Below are positions 40,408 to 47,623 of a stretch of 64,000 nucleotides of DNA, one piece after another. Below the pieces are notes generated by a model that saw only the letters and a program-made list of their open reading frames with translations, was not told the origin of the DNA and did no database searches. Source of the DNA: Pseudomonas sp. PB120 (GTDB lineage Bacteria; Pseudomonadota; Gammaproteobacteria; Pseudomonadales; Pseudomonadaceae); the NCBI RefSeq assembly GCF_009761815.1, contig NZ_RWIN01000040.1, positions 48,436 through 112,435 on the forward strand, read 5' to 3'. Numbering within the stretch: the first letter of the stretch is position 1; each line of letters starts with the position of its first letter. A program made the translations under genes and the position numbers.

Positions 40408-40845
40408 ATGATCAAATTTAATGCGCTTCTACCTGAGCTTATCGTTTCCAACGTAAAAAACAGCTTGAAGTTTTATTGCAAAGTAATCGGTTTTAAAATC
40501 GAGTATGAAAGACAGGAAGATGGCTTCGCTTTCATTTCATACAATGGAAGCCAACTGATGCTAGAACAGGACTGCTACAAAGCTTCGCCTTGGCGTGTCG
40601 AACCGTTAGAACCACCTTTCGGACGCGGAATAAACTTTTCAATTGAGTGCCCGGATGTTGCTGCGCTCGCGAGAGACTTGGTGACTTCGGGATATTCTCT
40701 TCGCAAACCTATAGAGGAGTTCTGGTACAAGGAAGGAAAGTTAATTCAAGGAGAACTTAACTTTCTTGTACTGGATCCTGATGGTTATCTGCTTAGATTT
40801 GCGCAAGATTTGGGGTTTAAGCCTATGAATAAAGATCTGCTATAA
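40408..40845 (+). CDS. VOC-family protein (bleomycin-resistance-like)
   Basis: Small protein of 145 residues with the paired beta-alpha-beta modules of the vicinal-oxygen-chelate fold: ELIVSNVKNSLKFYCKVIGFKIEYER at the N-terminus and FLVLDPDGYLLRFAQDLG at the C-terminus. The family holds drug-binding proteins (bleomycin group) and metal-dependent lyases and dioxygenases; the sequence most resembles the binding-protein type. It has its own promoter and lies on the opposite strand inside the AT-rich cluster, so it may be a resistance gene or a tailoring enzyme. Function is inferred. Confidence 0.8.
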   Translation: MIKFNALLPELIVSNVKNSLKFYCKVIGFKIEYERQEDGFAFISYNGSQLMLEQDCYKASPWRVEPLEPPFGRGINFSIECPDVAALARDLVTSGYSLRKPIEEFWYKEGKLIQGELNFLVLDPDGYLLRFAQDLGFKPMNKDLL

Positions 40846-40870
40846 CCCCATCCATCTGCCATCAATAAAG

Positions 40871-40941
40871 AAGGTCTGACCCAGGCCATTTTTGATTCTT
40901 TCCTGGTTTAAAAAATCAATTCGGCCAATCAGACCTTTTTT
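40871..40941. terminator. Bidirectional terminator between VOC and dehydrogenase genes
   Basis: AAGGTCTGA (40871-40879) pairs with TCAGACCTT (40929-40937), with inner GGCC arms on both sides and a T tract at the right. The convergent genes both end within 30 bases of it. Confidence 0.65.
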
Positions 40942-40945
40942 GTGC

Positions 40946-41902
40946 TCACTCGTTGCTGGCAGAATCAAAGCCAAGTTCTAGAATACGTTTCGCCGCATGA
41001 GCAAATATCTTATTAATCGTTTCTTTTTCCTGCGCCGCAATGTGCGATGTCACGATGAGGCTTTTAACAGGGAGATGAAGCAACCCATGTTCATCATTTA
41101 CCAGGCCTTCATTATCTGCCCATTCATTGTAATAGCCATCCATGAAACAGAACGCTTCTGAATTGTCTGATAAAAATGTTTTCAAGGCGACTGGGCAAAT
41201 GATTGCCGGACTCGACAGATTGAATATCTTCAAATTGGTTGATGCGTTTTCCAATATAACTTCATCTATCAAGTGGCGTGTTTCAGCTCCTCCTGTAAGA
41301 TGTATACATAAGATATCAACGCAATTGACTATATCAACCAAGGCGTTAAATTTTAAACCAAGGGATTCTTCCAGCTCTACCTTCCGGCTTCGTGACCAGT
41401 ACTGCATGTTTCTGCAACCACGCAGATGGAGCTGATGGGCAACCTCGCTACCGATCGCTCCCATTCCTACAAACCCGATGTTCAAAGTCGACAACGAAGG
41501 CCTGGGGGTTTGAAGCCATTGCGTGCCTTTTTTTACACCGTCGACACTTTCAAATACTTTTGCCAAGCAGGTTGTCATCATGGCAAGGGTGAACTCTGCC
41601 ACTGCCGCGATGTTCATATATGGGGTATTGGCCAGTCGAATGCCCTTTTTTGTCGCGTATCCGATATCTACGAAACTGGCAATACCGGTTCCCATCACGA
41701 CGAGGTTTTCTAGCCGGGTTGCGGTGTCTATAAAACGTGCAGACAGATATTCCGGCCCCCCCAGAATATAATCTTGTACTTCCGGCAAAACGTCTAAAAT
41801 CTCCTGTTCATCAATGGGTGTTTTTATGTGAATGAGCTCATATCCATATGGAAATAGGCCGCTTTCGACTTCAAAATCTCCTGTTACCAGAATTTTTCTC
41901 AT
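40946..41902 (-). CDS. D-2-hydroxyacid dehydrogenase-fold protein, catalytic Arg replaced
   Basis: Protein of 318 residues with the two-domain fold of D-isomer-specific 2-hydroxyacid dehydrogenases. The NAD-binding GxGxxG is GMGAIG (146-151) and the hinge motif is NTPYMN (92-97). The catalytic His is kept (SHIAA, His287) and a Glu is kept (about Glu260), but the Arg that holds the substrate carboxylate in the usual N-x-x-R-G motif is replaced: the sequence reads NLSSP at 228-232. So it may reduce a different substrate or be non-catalytic. It overlaps the aminotransferase gene by four bases and is coupled to it. Confidence 0.83.
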   Translation of the reverse strand: MRKILVTGDFEVESGLFPYGYELIHIKTPIDEQEILDVLPEVQDYILGGPEYLSARFIDTATRLENLVVMGTGIASFVDIGYATKKGIRLANTPYMNIAAVAEFTLAMMTTCLAKVFESVDGVKKGTQWLQTPRPSLSTLNIGFVGMGAIGSEVAHQLHLRGCRNMQYWSRSRKVELEESLGLKFNALVDIVNCVDILCIHLTGGAETRHLIDEVILENASTNLKIFNLSSPAIICPVALKTFLSDNSEAFCFMDGYYNEWADNEGLVNDEHGLLHLPVKSLIVTSHIAAQEKETINKIFAHAAKRILELGFDSASNE

Positions 41903-43092
41903 TCCAAAACCTCCAGTACTTTCTTTTTGTTCGCCAACCTCTCTTCAAGATCGGAGACTGCTTTTTTCAGGCGCAATATCGAAGAGTAAAACAGGTCGTC
42001 GGGTTTCATCAGTGCAATCCGAATACGGTTATGCCCCGCGACAATATGGCTATTCCAATAAAAGTACCTACCCGGCAATACAGCGACGCCATATTTTGCG
42101 AGGTAATCCGTAAACTGCAAATCGGAGAATCCGGTTTTTTCGATATTGATCCACATTACAGTCATCGCGGCGTCCGGGTCGGTCGCCTCAATAGTTATTA
42201 GCGTGCTCTTGAGCTCTGATGTCGCAATATCAATATTTTTCTTGACGATGTTGTGCATGTACTCAAGCCCACCTTGCTTCAGGGTGGCGTCAATAAACTC
42301 AATTATTACTCTTAATGAAAAATTGGAGCAGCACAAATATATTTCTTCATAAATATTTCGAATTTCACCGCTAAGATTTTCGCTGTATGAAAGAAGACTG
42401 GCTTTTGTATCTAACGTAGGCCATTGCTTACCGGTGTCTTCTAAAATGATAAATGACAATCCTTTCTCGATCAGAAGTGAATACTCGTCTATGGCTTGCT
42501 GATGACAAAAGCGAAAGGAAGTATCGAGCACCAAGACTACATTGTGTCGTTTGCATAACTCTATTATGCCCTCCATCGCAGCCGCATCAATGACAAAACC
42601 AGTCGGGTTATTCGGATTGACAAGAAACAGTACATCAATCTGCTTATCCCGCAAAAATTCTTCCACAAAAACAAAATCGAACAACATTATTTCTGGAATC
42701 GCTTCTAATTCAACTTCGCGACGGCGAAGCAGCTGTGCAAGATTATCAAACGTCGGCTCCACGAGTCCTACTTTGTAGTTTTTCGAACGCGCCCATGCCC
42801 CCACAATATCAATGCTGTTAGAAGCCGTTGGGCAGACCGAAAAATGCTCATGTCTGCGCAACCCATCAAGCCCGAAGTATTCGGAAAATTTGTTTTTGAA
42901 CAGCTTTTCCATTTCTGGAATCGGCGTTTCAGTTGCCGATTGCCATAGCGCTGGCAATTCAGTTAATACACTATTGAAATATTGCTCCGCCGAGATATAG
43001 CTGTGCCCATCAGCAAGGTTATATCGTGCCGACAAGCCGAAAACCTCTAGTTCAGTCAAATTGTCATTTTTGTGACCTGGCAAATTCTTCAT
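41899..43092 (-). CDS. PLP-dependent class I/II aminotransferase-fold enzyme
   Basis: Fold-type I PLP enzyme, 397 residues from the ATG at 43092; an in-frame TTG at 43104 is less likely. It shows NPNNPTG (159-165), VLVLDTSFRF with the pyridine-N Asp190, and a Schiff-base Lys in EDTGKQWPTLDTK (probably Lys222). The C-terminal carboxylate Arg is in HNRIRIALM. The TGKxWPT context, with Lys in place of the usual phosphate-binding Arg, differs from standard aminotransferases and reminds me of PLP oxidase-type enzymes such as MppP. First gene of a two-gene unit with the dehydrogenase-fold gene. Substrate unknown. Confidence 0.85.
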   Translation of the reverse strand: MKNLPGHKNDNLTELEVFGLSARYNLADGHSYISAEQYFNSVLTELPALWQSATETPIPEMEKLFKNKFSEYFGLDGLRRHEHFSVCPTASNSIDIVGAWARSKNYKVGLVEPTFDNLAQLLRRREVELEAIPEIMLFDFVFVEEFLRDKQIDVLFLVNPNNPTGFVIDAAAMEGIIELCKRHNVVLVLDTSFRFCHQQAIDEYSLLIEKGLSFIILEDTGKQWPTLDTKASLLSYSENLSGEIRNIYEEIYLCCSNFSLRVIIEFIDATLKQGGLEYMHNIVKKNIDIATSELKSTLITIEATDPDAAMTVMWINIEKTGFSDLQFTDYLAKYGVAVLPGRYFYWNSHIVAGHNRIRIALMKPDDLFYSSILRLKKAVSDLEERLANKKKVLEVLE

Positions 43093-43635
43093 CGCGGATT
43101 GCAACCTCAGCAGATAGTTGTTTTCAGATAATTAGATTCACCTTTTAAAGGCTAATAACCTGAGCCCCAACTGTAAAGTTCTTGCGCCCCCCCACTTCCA
43201 GTCTGAATATTTCTGTACTCCTCTCAACTCATGAAGCTAACGTTATCAATTATTTCTACATTCATTCGAGCGCGAAAAAACGAACAGCATTTAATAATCA
43301 TCAATTGTTTATTTGTTACTTAACCTCTCGAAAAGCGCTAAAACTTATAAAATCCGTAGTTTTGCGCGTTAAGTTAACCTCAAGCTGTTTCGCAGCGGAA
43401 TCGCCCAAGAAGCATAACGTTACGTGCGTCGTGAAATAATCCGCATGAAATAACCCGGCAAACACTTTCAACATCAGCTACCTAGGAAGACATACTGCCC
43501 TCCGTCGGCGTTTTTGATGATATTTGAGCATCGCCGAAAACTCCGTGTATCTGTAGTCCTATCACTTCTGATAGGTAGACGGCCCCTCCCAACCCGATTG
43601 AAACTGTTTCACAAGCTTCCCCCATAGGTTGAAAA
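43093..43635. other. Intergenic region before the Rhs gene
   Basis: 543 bases. The first half is AT-rich and should hold the promoter of the leftward aminotransferase unit. The second half is more GC-rich and contains a perfect hairpin CCTATC/GATAGG (43558-43563 and 43570-43575). No frame in it has coding features that I trust. Confidence 0.6.
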
Positions 43636-44682
43636 GTGAACGGATCTCCTGAGTTTTTATTTATCTCCTACGAATACGACGCTCTTGCTCGTTTGGTCAG
43701 CCACGTGCTCGCTGGCCAATCTCGTCGGAAGCGCTTTTACCAAAGAGATCAGTTGGCAACGGAAATTCAAGACGCCCTTGGGCACCAAATCTTTCAATCA
43801 GCCGACAGGTTGTTAGCAGAGCGCTACAAGGAGGGTGCCCCACACGCGGCTTTATTACTGATGACCGATAAGCAACGATCGGTGCTGCAGACTCCTGACG
43901 GCGAGTCGGCATACACCCCTTATGGGCATCACGCGGCTGTAGGTGAGTGCCCTGGCCTTCTAGGATTCAATGGCGAACGTCCCGACCCGTACACCCAACA
44001 TTATTTACTGGGGAATGGGCACCGCGCTTTCAATCCGACGCTCATGCGCTTCAACAGTCCCGATAGCTTGAGCCCATTTGGGAAAGGCGGTTTGAATAGC
44101 TATGCGTATTGTCAGGGAGATCCCGTTAATCGCACGGATCCTACAGGGAGGTTTCACGGATGGGCGTGGTTTACAAATGGCGCCCTGGGATTTGTGAGCG
44201 ACTATGTGACCCCCTACTTTCCTAGGAGGCTGGCACAGCGGATTCCGGGAGTGGGGAACAAGACCTTTGGACAGGCCACCAAGGCAATGTCAGCCGTCAG
44301 CGGTCTTGCTGCGACTGTGCTTTACCTGGTCATGAACCGCATTGAAGACGAATTCCCAGACTCACCGGCCAATGACCCGCTCTTCTTCGCTTTTTTGACG
44401 ACAAGTGCAGTTGGCTTCCTTAGTGGTACTGGTTTAACCCTGCACAAGTTGGGCAGGCGCCCCCCTCGACTCCAACCGAAAGCGGGGCTCCGCTCACGAT
44501 CCCAGTCGCAACCTAATACGGGCCATGACTTTGGCAGCAAAACTCCAACGCCAGTCATCAATACGAATCTGGACAGATTCAATCTGAAGATGAGATTTGA
44601 TCAAGGCGAATTCAGCCCCGACCCAGTCATCCAAATCTCAACCCTCATCCGGCAAGGCTTCAGAAAGCGGCATTCAATCTAA
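43636..44682 (+). CDS. Orphan Rhs-core protein with unassigned C-terminal domain
   Basis: Protein of 348 residues starting at GTG, with a weak ribosome site. Residues about 92-171 form an RHS-associated core (LLGFNGERPDPYTQHYLLGNG, LMRFNSPDSLSPFGKGGLNS, YCQGDPVNRTDPTG), the conserved boundary before toxic tips in Rhs proteins. The C-terminal part (172-348) is different: it has two likely membrane helices (about 217-233 and 248-268) and a basic Ser/Gln/Arg-rich tail. There is no long Rhs barrel, no secretion signal and no immunity-like gene in the 51 bases before the next gene. It may be a displaced toxin tip or an independent small effector. Confidence 0.75.
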   Translation: MNGSPEFLFISYEYDALARLVSHVLAGQSRRKRFYQRDQLATEIQDALGHQIFQSADRLLAERYKEGAPHAALLLMTDKQRSVLQTPDGESAYTPYGHHAAVGECPGLLGFNGERPDPYTQHYLLGNGHRAFNPTLMRFNSPDSLSPFGKGGLNSYAYCQGDPVNRTDPTGRFHGWAWFTNGALGFVSDYVTPYFPRRLAQRIPGVGNKTFGQATKAMSAVSGLAATVLYLVMNRIEDEFPDSPANDPLFFAFLTTSAVGFLSGTGLTLHKLGRRPPRLQPKAGLRSRSQSQPNTGHDFGSKTPTPVINTNLDRFNLKMRFDQGEFSPDPVIQISTLIRQGFRKRHSI

Positions 44683-44733
44683 AGCAGGGCACGAGGGCTG
44701 CGCGGACCCTCGCAACTCGAGTGAGTACAAGAC

Positions 44734-45468
44734 TTACAGCACCTGCCGTAAAAACGCCTGAGCACGCGAATCCTTCGGCGCGTCGAAGAACTCCGTTGGC
44801 GAAGCGTCTTCCAGCAGTTTCCCGTGATCAAAAAACAGCACCCGATCCGCCACTTCCCGCGCAAAGCCCATTTCATGGGTGACGCAGACCATGGTCATGC
44901 CTTCCACGGCCAAGGTCTTCATCACATCCAACACTTCGCCGACCATTTCCGGATCTAGCGCCGAGGTGGGTTCGTCGAACAACATGACCTTCGGTTCCAT
45001 CGCCAACGCGCGGGCAATCGCCACGCGCTGTTGCTGGCCGCCGGAAAGGCGTGACGGGAACTCGTTGGCCTTTTGGGAAATGCCCACCTTTTCCAGCAAC
45101 GCCATCGCCTTGGCCTCGCGCTCCTTCTTGCCGCGCTTGCGCACGACTTTCTGCGCCAGGCACAGATTTTCCAGCACGGTCATGTGCGGGAACAGATTGA
45201 AATGCTGAAACACCATGCCGACTTCACGGCGGTAGGCATTCACATCGGTTTTCGGATTGGCCAGTTGCAGTCCGTCAATGCTGACCGAACCCGAGTCGAA
45301 CTCTTCAAGGCCATTGAGGCAGCGCAGGAAGGTCGACTTACCGGAGCCGGACGGACCGATCACCACCAGCACTTCGCCCTTGGCAACACGGGTGGAGACG
45401 TTATCCACCGCGCGTACCACCTGGCCACGGGTGTCGAAGACTTTTACCAGATCGCGGACTTCAATCAC
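44734..45468 (-). CDS. Polar amino-acid ABC importer ATPase
   Basis: ATPase of an amino-acid uptake system of the GlnQ/HisP type. I take the GTG at 45468 as start (product [11 protein letters not shown], 244 residues, normal length) because GGAGG lies 10 bases upstream and the start overlaps the permease stop; a TTG 21 bases upstream is possible. Walker A GPSGSGKS (38-45), [15 protein letters not shown], and Walker [16 protein letters not shown] are intact. Last gene of the importer operon. Confidence 0.93.
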   Translation of the reverse strand: MIEVRDLVKVFDTRGQVVRAVDNVSTRVAKGEVLVVIGPSGSGKSTFLRCLNGLEEFDSGSVSIDGLQLANPKTDVNAYRREVGMVFQHFNLFPHMTVLENLCLAQKVVRKRGKKEREAKAMALLEKVGISQKANEFPSRLSGGQQQRVAIARALAMEPKVMLFDEPTSALDPEMVGEVLDVMKTLAVEGMTMVCVTHEMGFAREVADRVLFFDHGKLLEDASPTEFFDAPKDSRAQAFLRQVL

Positions 45469-46420
45469 TTTGCGCGAGCCTCCGCTCAAGCCGGCTGGCG
45501 ATTTTCGACAGCGGCAAATTGATCAACAAATACAGGCCGGCCACGCAGAACAGGATTTCAAACGGCGAGAATGAGGTGGTGATGACTTCTCGACCGCTTT
45601 TCAGCAGCTCGGTTATCGCGATCACCGATACCAGCGAAGTGTCTTTGACCAAGCTGATGAACTGCCCGGCCAGAGGTGGCAGCACCCGTTTCAATGCTTG
45701 CGGCAACACCACGTGGCGCATCGACTGGCCAGCGCTCAAACCCAGCGAGCGCGCAGCTTCATTCTGGCCACGGGCGATCGACTGCACGCCGGAGCGGATG
45801 ATCTCTGCCACGTAGGCGCCGGTGAACAGCGACAGCGCGGCGATCCCGGCGAACTCTCGGGACAGGTTCATCACGGTGCCGATGAAGAAGTAGAAAATGA
45901 AGATCTGCACCAGCAGCGGGGTGCCGCGCACCAGCTCGACATAAATCGTCGAAAGGTCGCGCAACGTCGGATTGTTCGAGAGGCGGCACAAGCCCATGAC
46001 GAGTCCGATCAGCAGGCCAAGCACACCGGAAACCACCGACAGCCACAAGGTGGTCCAGAGGCCCCACATCAGCGGTCCTGCGGCCCAATGGCGAGTTACG
46101 CCGATGACGTCGCCTTCCGCCACGTCATCGCCTTGGGCGACTTGCAGGCTGTTGTCGTCGACGGTCAGGTGCTGCTCGTCGCCTGCGTCGTTGCGCAGGG
46201 TGACTTCAGCCTTGTCGCCCTTGCGAACCAGTTCGCTGACCGTGGAGATGTCGGCGGCGCGCTGGGATTCTTCGGCGTGGTAGGCGAAGTATTGCGGCAC
46301 ACGGTTCCAACGCCATTCGTAGGACATCAGCGAGGTGGCGTAATACAACGCGCCGGCCAGGCCGATCAGCACCAGCACGGTCAGGACGTGCCAGGGCCAT
46401 TGGGCTTTTTTCTGTTTCAT
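45461..46420 (-). CDS. Polar amino-acid ABC importer permease
   Basis: Membrane subunit of 319 residues from the ATG at 46420. TM1 (about 10-30) is followed by an unusual insert of about 75 residues ([20 protein letters not shown] onward), predicted periplasmic, before the standard HisM/GlnP-type core of five spans. The EAA loop is [24 protein letters not shown] (split here: EAARSLGL then [11 protein letters not shown]). The insert resembles a small beta-rich domain; its role is not known. Between the binding-protein gene and the ATPase gene. Confidence 0.92.
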   Translation of the reverse strand: MKQKKAQWPWHVLTVLVLIGLAGALYYATSLMSYEWRWNRVPQYFAYHAEESQRAADISTVSELVRKGDKAEVTLRNDAGDEQHLTVDDNSLQVAQGDDVAEGDVIGVTRHWAAGPLMWGLWTTLWLSVVSGVLGLLIGLVMGLCRLSNNPTLRDLSTIYVELVRGTPLLVQIFIFYFFIGTVMNLSREFAGIAALSLFTGAYVAEIIRSGVQSIARGQNEAARSLGLSAGQSMRHVVLPQALKRVLPPLAGQFISLVKDTSLVSVIAITELLKSGREVITTSFSPFEILFCVAGLYLLINLPLSKIASRLERRLAQSD

Positions 46421-46456
46421 TGCGGGTTCCGGATTCTGTGTTGCCTTGGAGGCCGT

Positions 46457-46610
46457 CATCGCCAGCAGGCTGGCTCCCACAAGAGAATGCAATTCATTGT
46501 GGAAACCAGACTGCTGGCTCTCACAGGGGAATGCTTTTCATTGTAGGAGCCAGCCTGCTGTCTCCCAGAGGGGAATGCATTTCATTGTGGGAGCCAGCCT
46601 GCTGGCGATT
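46457..46610. repeat. Cluster of REP units with tandem spacer
   Basis: At least four REP-like units with the CCAGCAGGCTGGCTCCCAC core in alternating orientation, separated by near-identical short spacers (GGGGAATGC then TTCATTGT). It separates the importer's binding-protein gene from its permease gene. Confidence 0.75.
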
Positions 46611-46632
46611 GGGCGCGACTCGGTCTCGAGCC

Positions 46633-47430
46633 TTATTCCATGTCCTTCTGCCAGGCGGTGTCTTTGAACCACTTGTCATGGATGCGATCGTAGGTGCCGT
46701 CTTCGTGGATCTGGTGCAGGAAGTTGTTGATGAAGTTGATGCTGTCGTAGTCACCCTTCTTCAGTCCAAACGCCAGCGGCTCATAGGTGAACGGCTTGTC
46801 GAGGAACACCAGTTTGCCGTTGCCGACCTTGTTCACCGCCACAACGTTGTACGGCGCGTCGTAGATGAAGGCGTCGGCCTTGCCGTTGACCACGTCGAGC
46901 ACGGCTTCCTGCTCATTGTCGTAGCCGTGGTACTTGGCCTTGGCGATCAGCTTTTTGGCGACCATCTCGCCGGTGGTGCCGAGCTTGGAGGTGATGCGGT
47001 AGTCGGCGGTGTTCAGGTCTTTGTAGGACTTGATGGTGCCTTCCAGATCCTTGCGAATAAGCAACGTCTGGCCAACCACGATGAACGGTTCGCTGAAGTT
47101 CAAGCGCAGGTTGCGTTCCTGGGTCAGGGTCATGCCGCTGCCGATCATGTCGAACTTGTCGGTCATCAGGGCCGGGATGATGCCGTCGTAGCCGGTGGAG
47201 ACCAGCTCCAGCTTGACGCCCATCGCTTTCGCCATGGCTTTGAGGATGTCGACTTCGAAGCCGATGATCTCGCCGCGCTTGTTGGTCATCTCGAATGGCA
47301 TGTAGGTCGGGTCCATGCCGACTTTCAATGTGCCACGCTTGACCGCGTCATCGATGGCACCGGCTTGCGCCGCGCTCACAGCAACCAATGCCGTGACGCC
47401 GACCAGCAGCATCGAGAGATACTTCTTCAT
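46633..47430 (-). CDS. Polar amino-acid ABC importer binding protein
   Basis: Periplasmic substrate-binding protein (SBP_bac_3 family), 265 residues. Of three consecutive ATG codons, the one at 47430 has the best spacing to GGGGA. A signal peptide ends in AQA (about 21). Family motifs are LKVGMDPTYMPFE, GFEVDILKAMAKAMG and DMIGSGMTLTQERNLRLNFSEPF. First gene of the importer operon; the specific amino acid cannot be told from sequence alone. Confidence 0.93.
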   Translation of the reverse strand: MKKYLSMLLVGVTALVAVSAAQAGAIDDAVKRGTLKVGMDPTYMPFEMTNKRGEIIGFEVDILKAMAKAMGVKLELVSTGYDGIIPALMTDKFDMIGSGMTLTQERNLRLNFSEPFIVVGQTLLIRKDLEGTIKSYKDLNTADYRITSKLGTTGEMVAKKLIAKAKYHGYDNEQEAVLDVVNGKADAFIYDAPYNVVAVNKVGNGKLVFLDKPFTYEPLAFGLKKGDYDSINFINNFLHQIHEDGTYDRIHDKWFKDTAWQKDME

Positions 47431-47593
47431 CATCATGTCCCCAGAACCCTTGCGTTGTGAGGCGCGCAAACCGCCGTTTTCCTTTGGAAAACCAGCAGAT
47501 ACGAACAGAAAGTTGTCCGGGCGCACCCATCCGGGGGCGGATGCTAACGCACTCACTCGTTTTCACAAGTGTTTGGCAACGTTCAGGCAAAAA

Positions 47594-47620
47594 AAAGCCC
47601 CGCTATTCAAGCGGGGCTTT
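47594..47620 (-). terminator. Rho-independent terminator of opgH
   Basis: AAAGCCCCGC (minus strand from 47620) pairs with GCGGGGCTTT, with a further T tract, directly after the opgH stop. Confidence 0.9.
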
Positions 47621-47623
47621 AAG

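Noticed and set aside
43182..43439. 85-codon frame in the gap before the Rhs gene.
   Set aside because: No ribosome site, no domain, composition like the surrounding AT-rich spacer.
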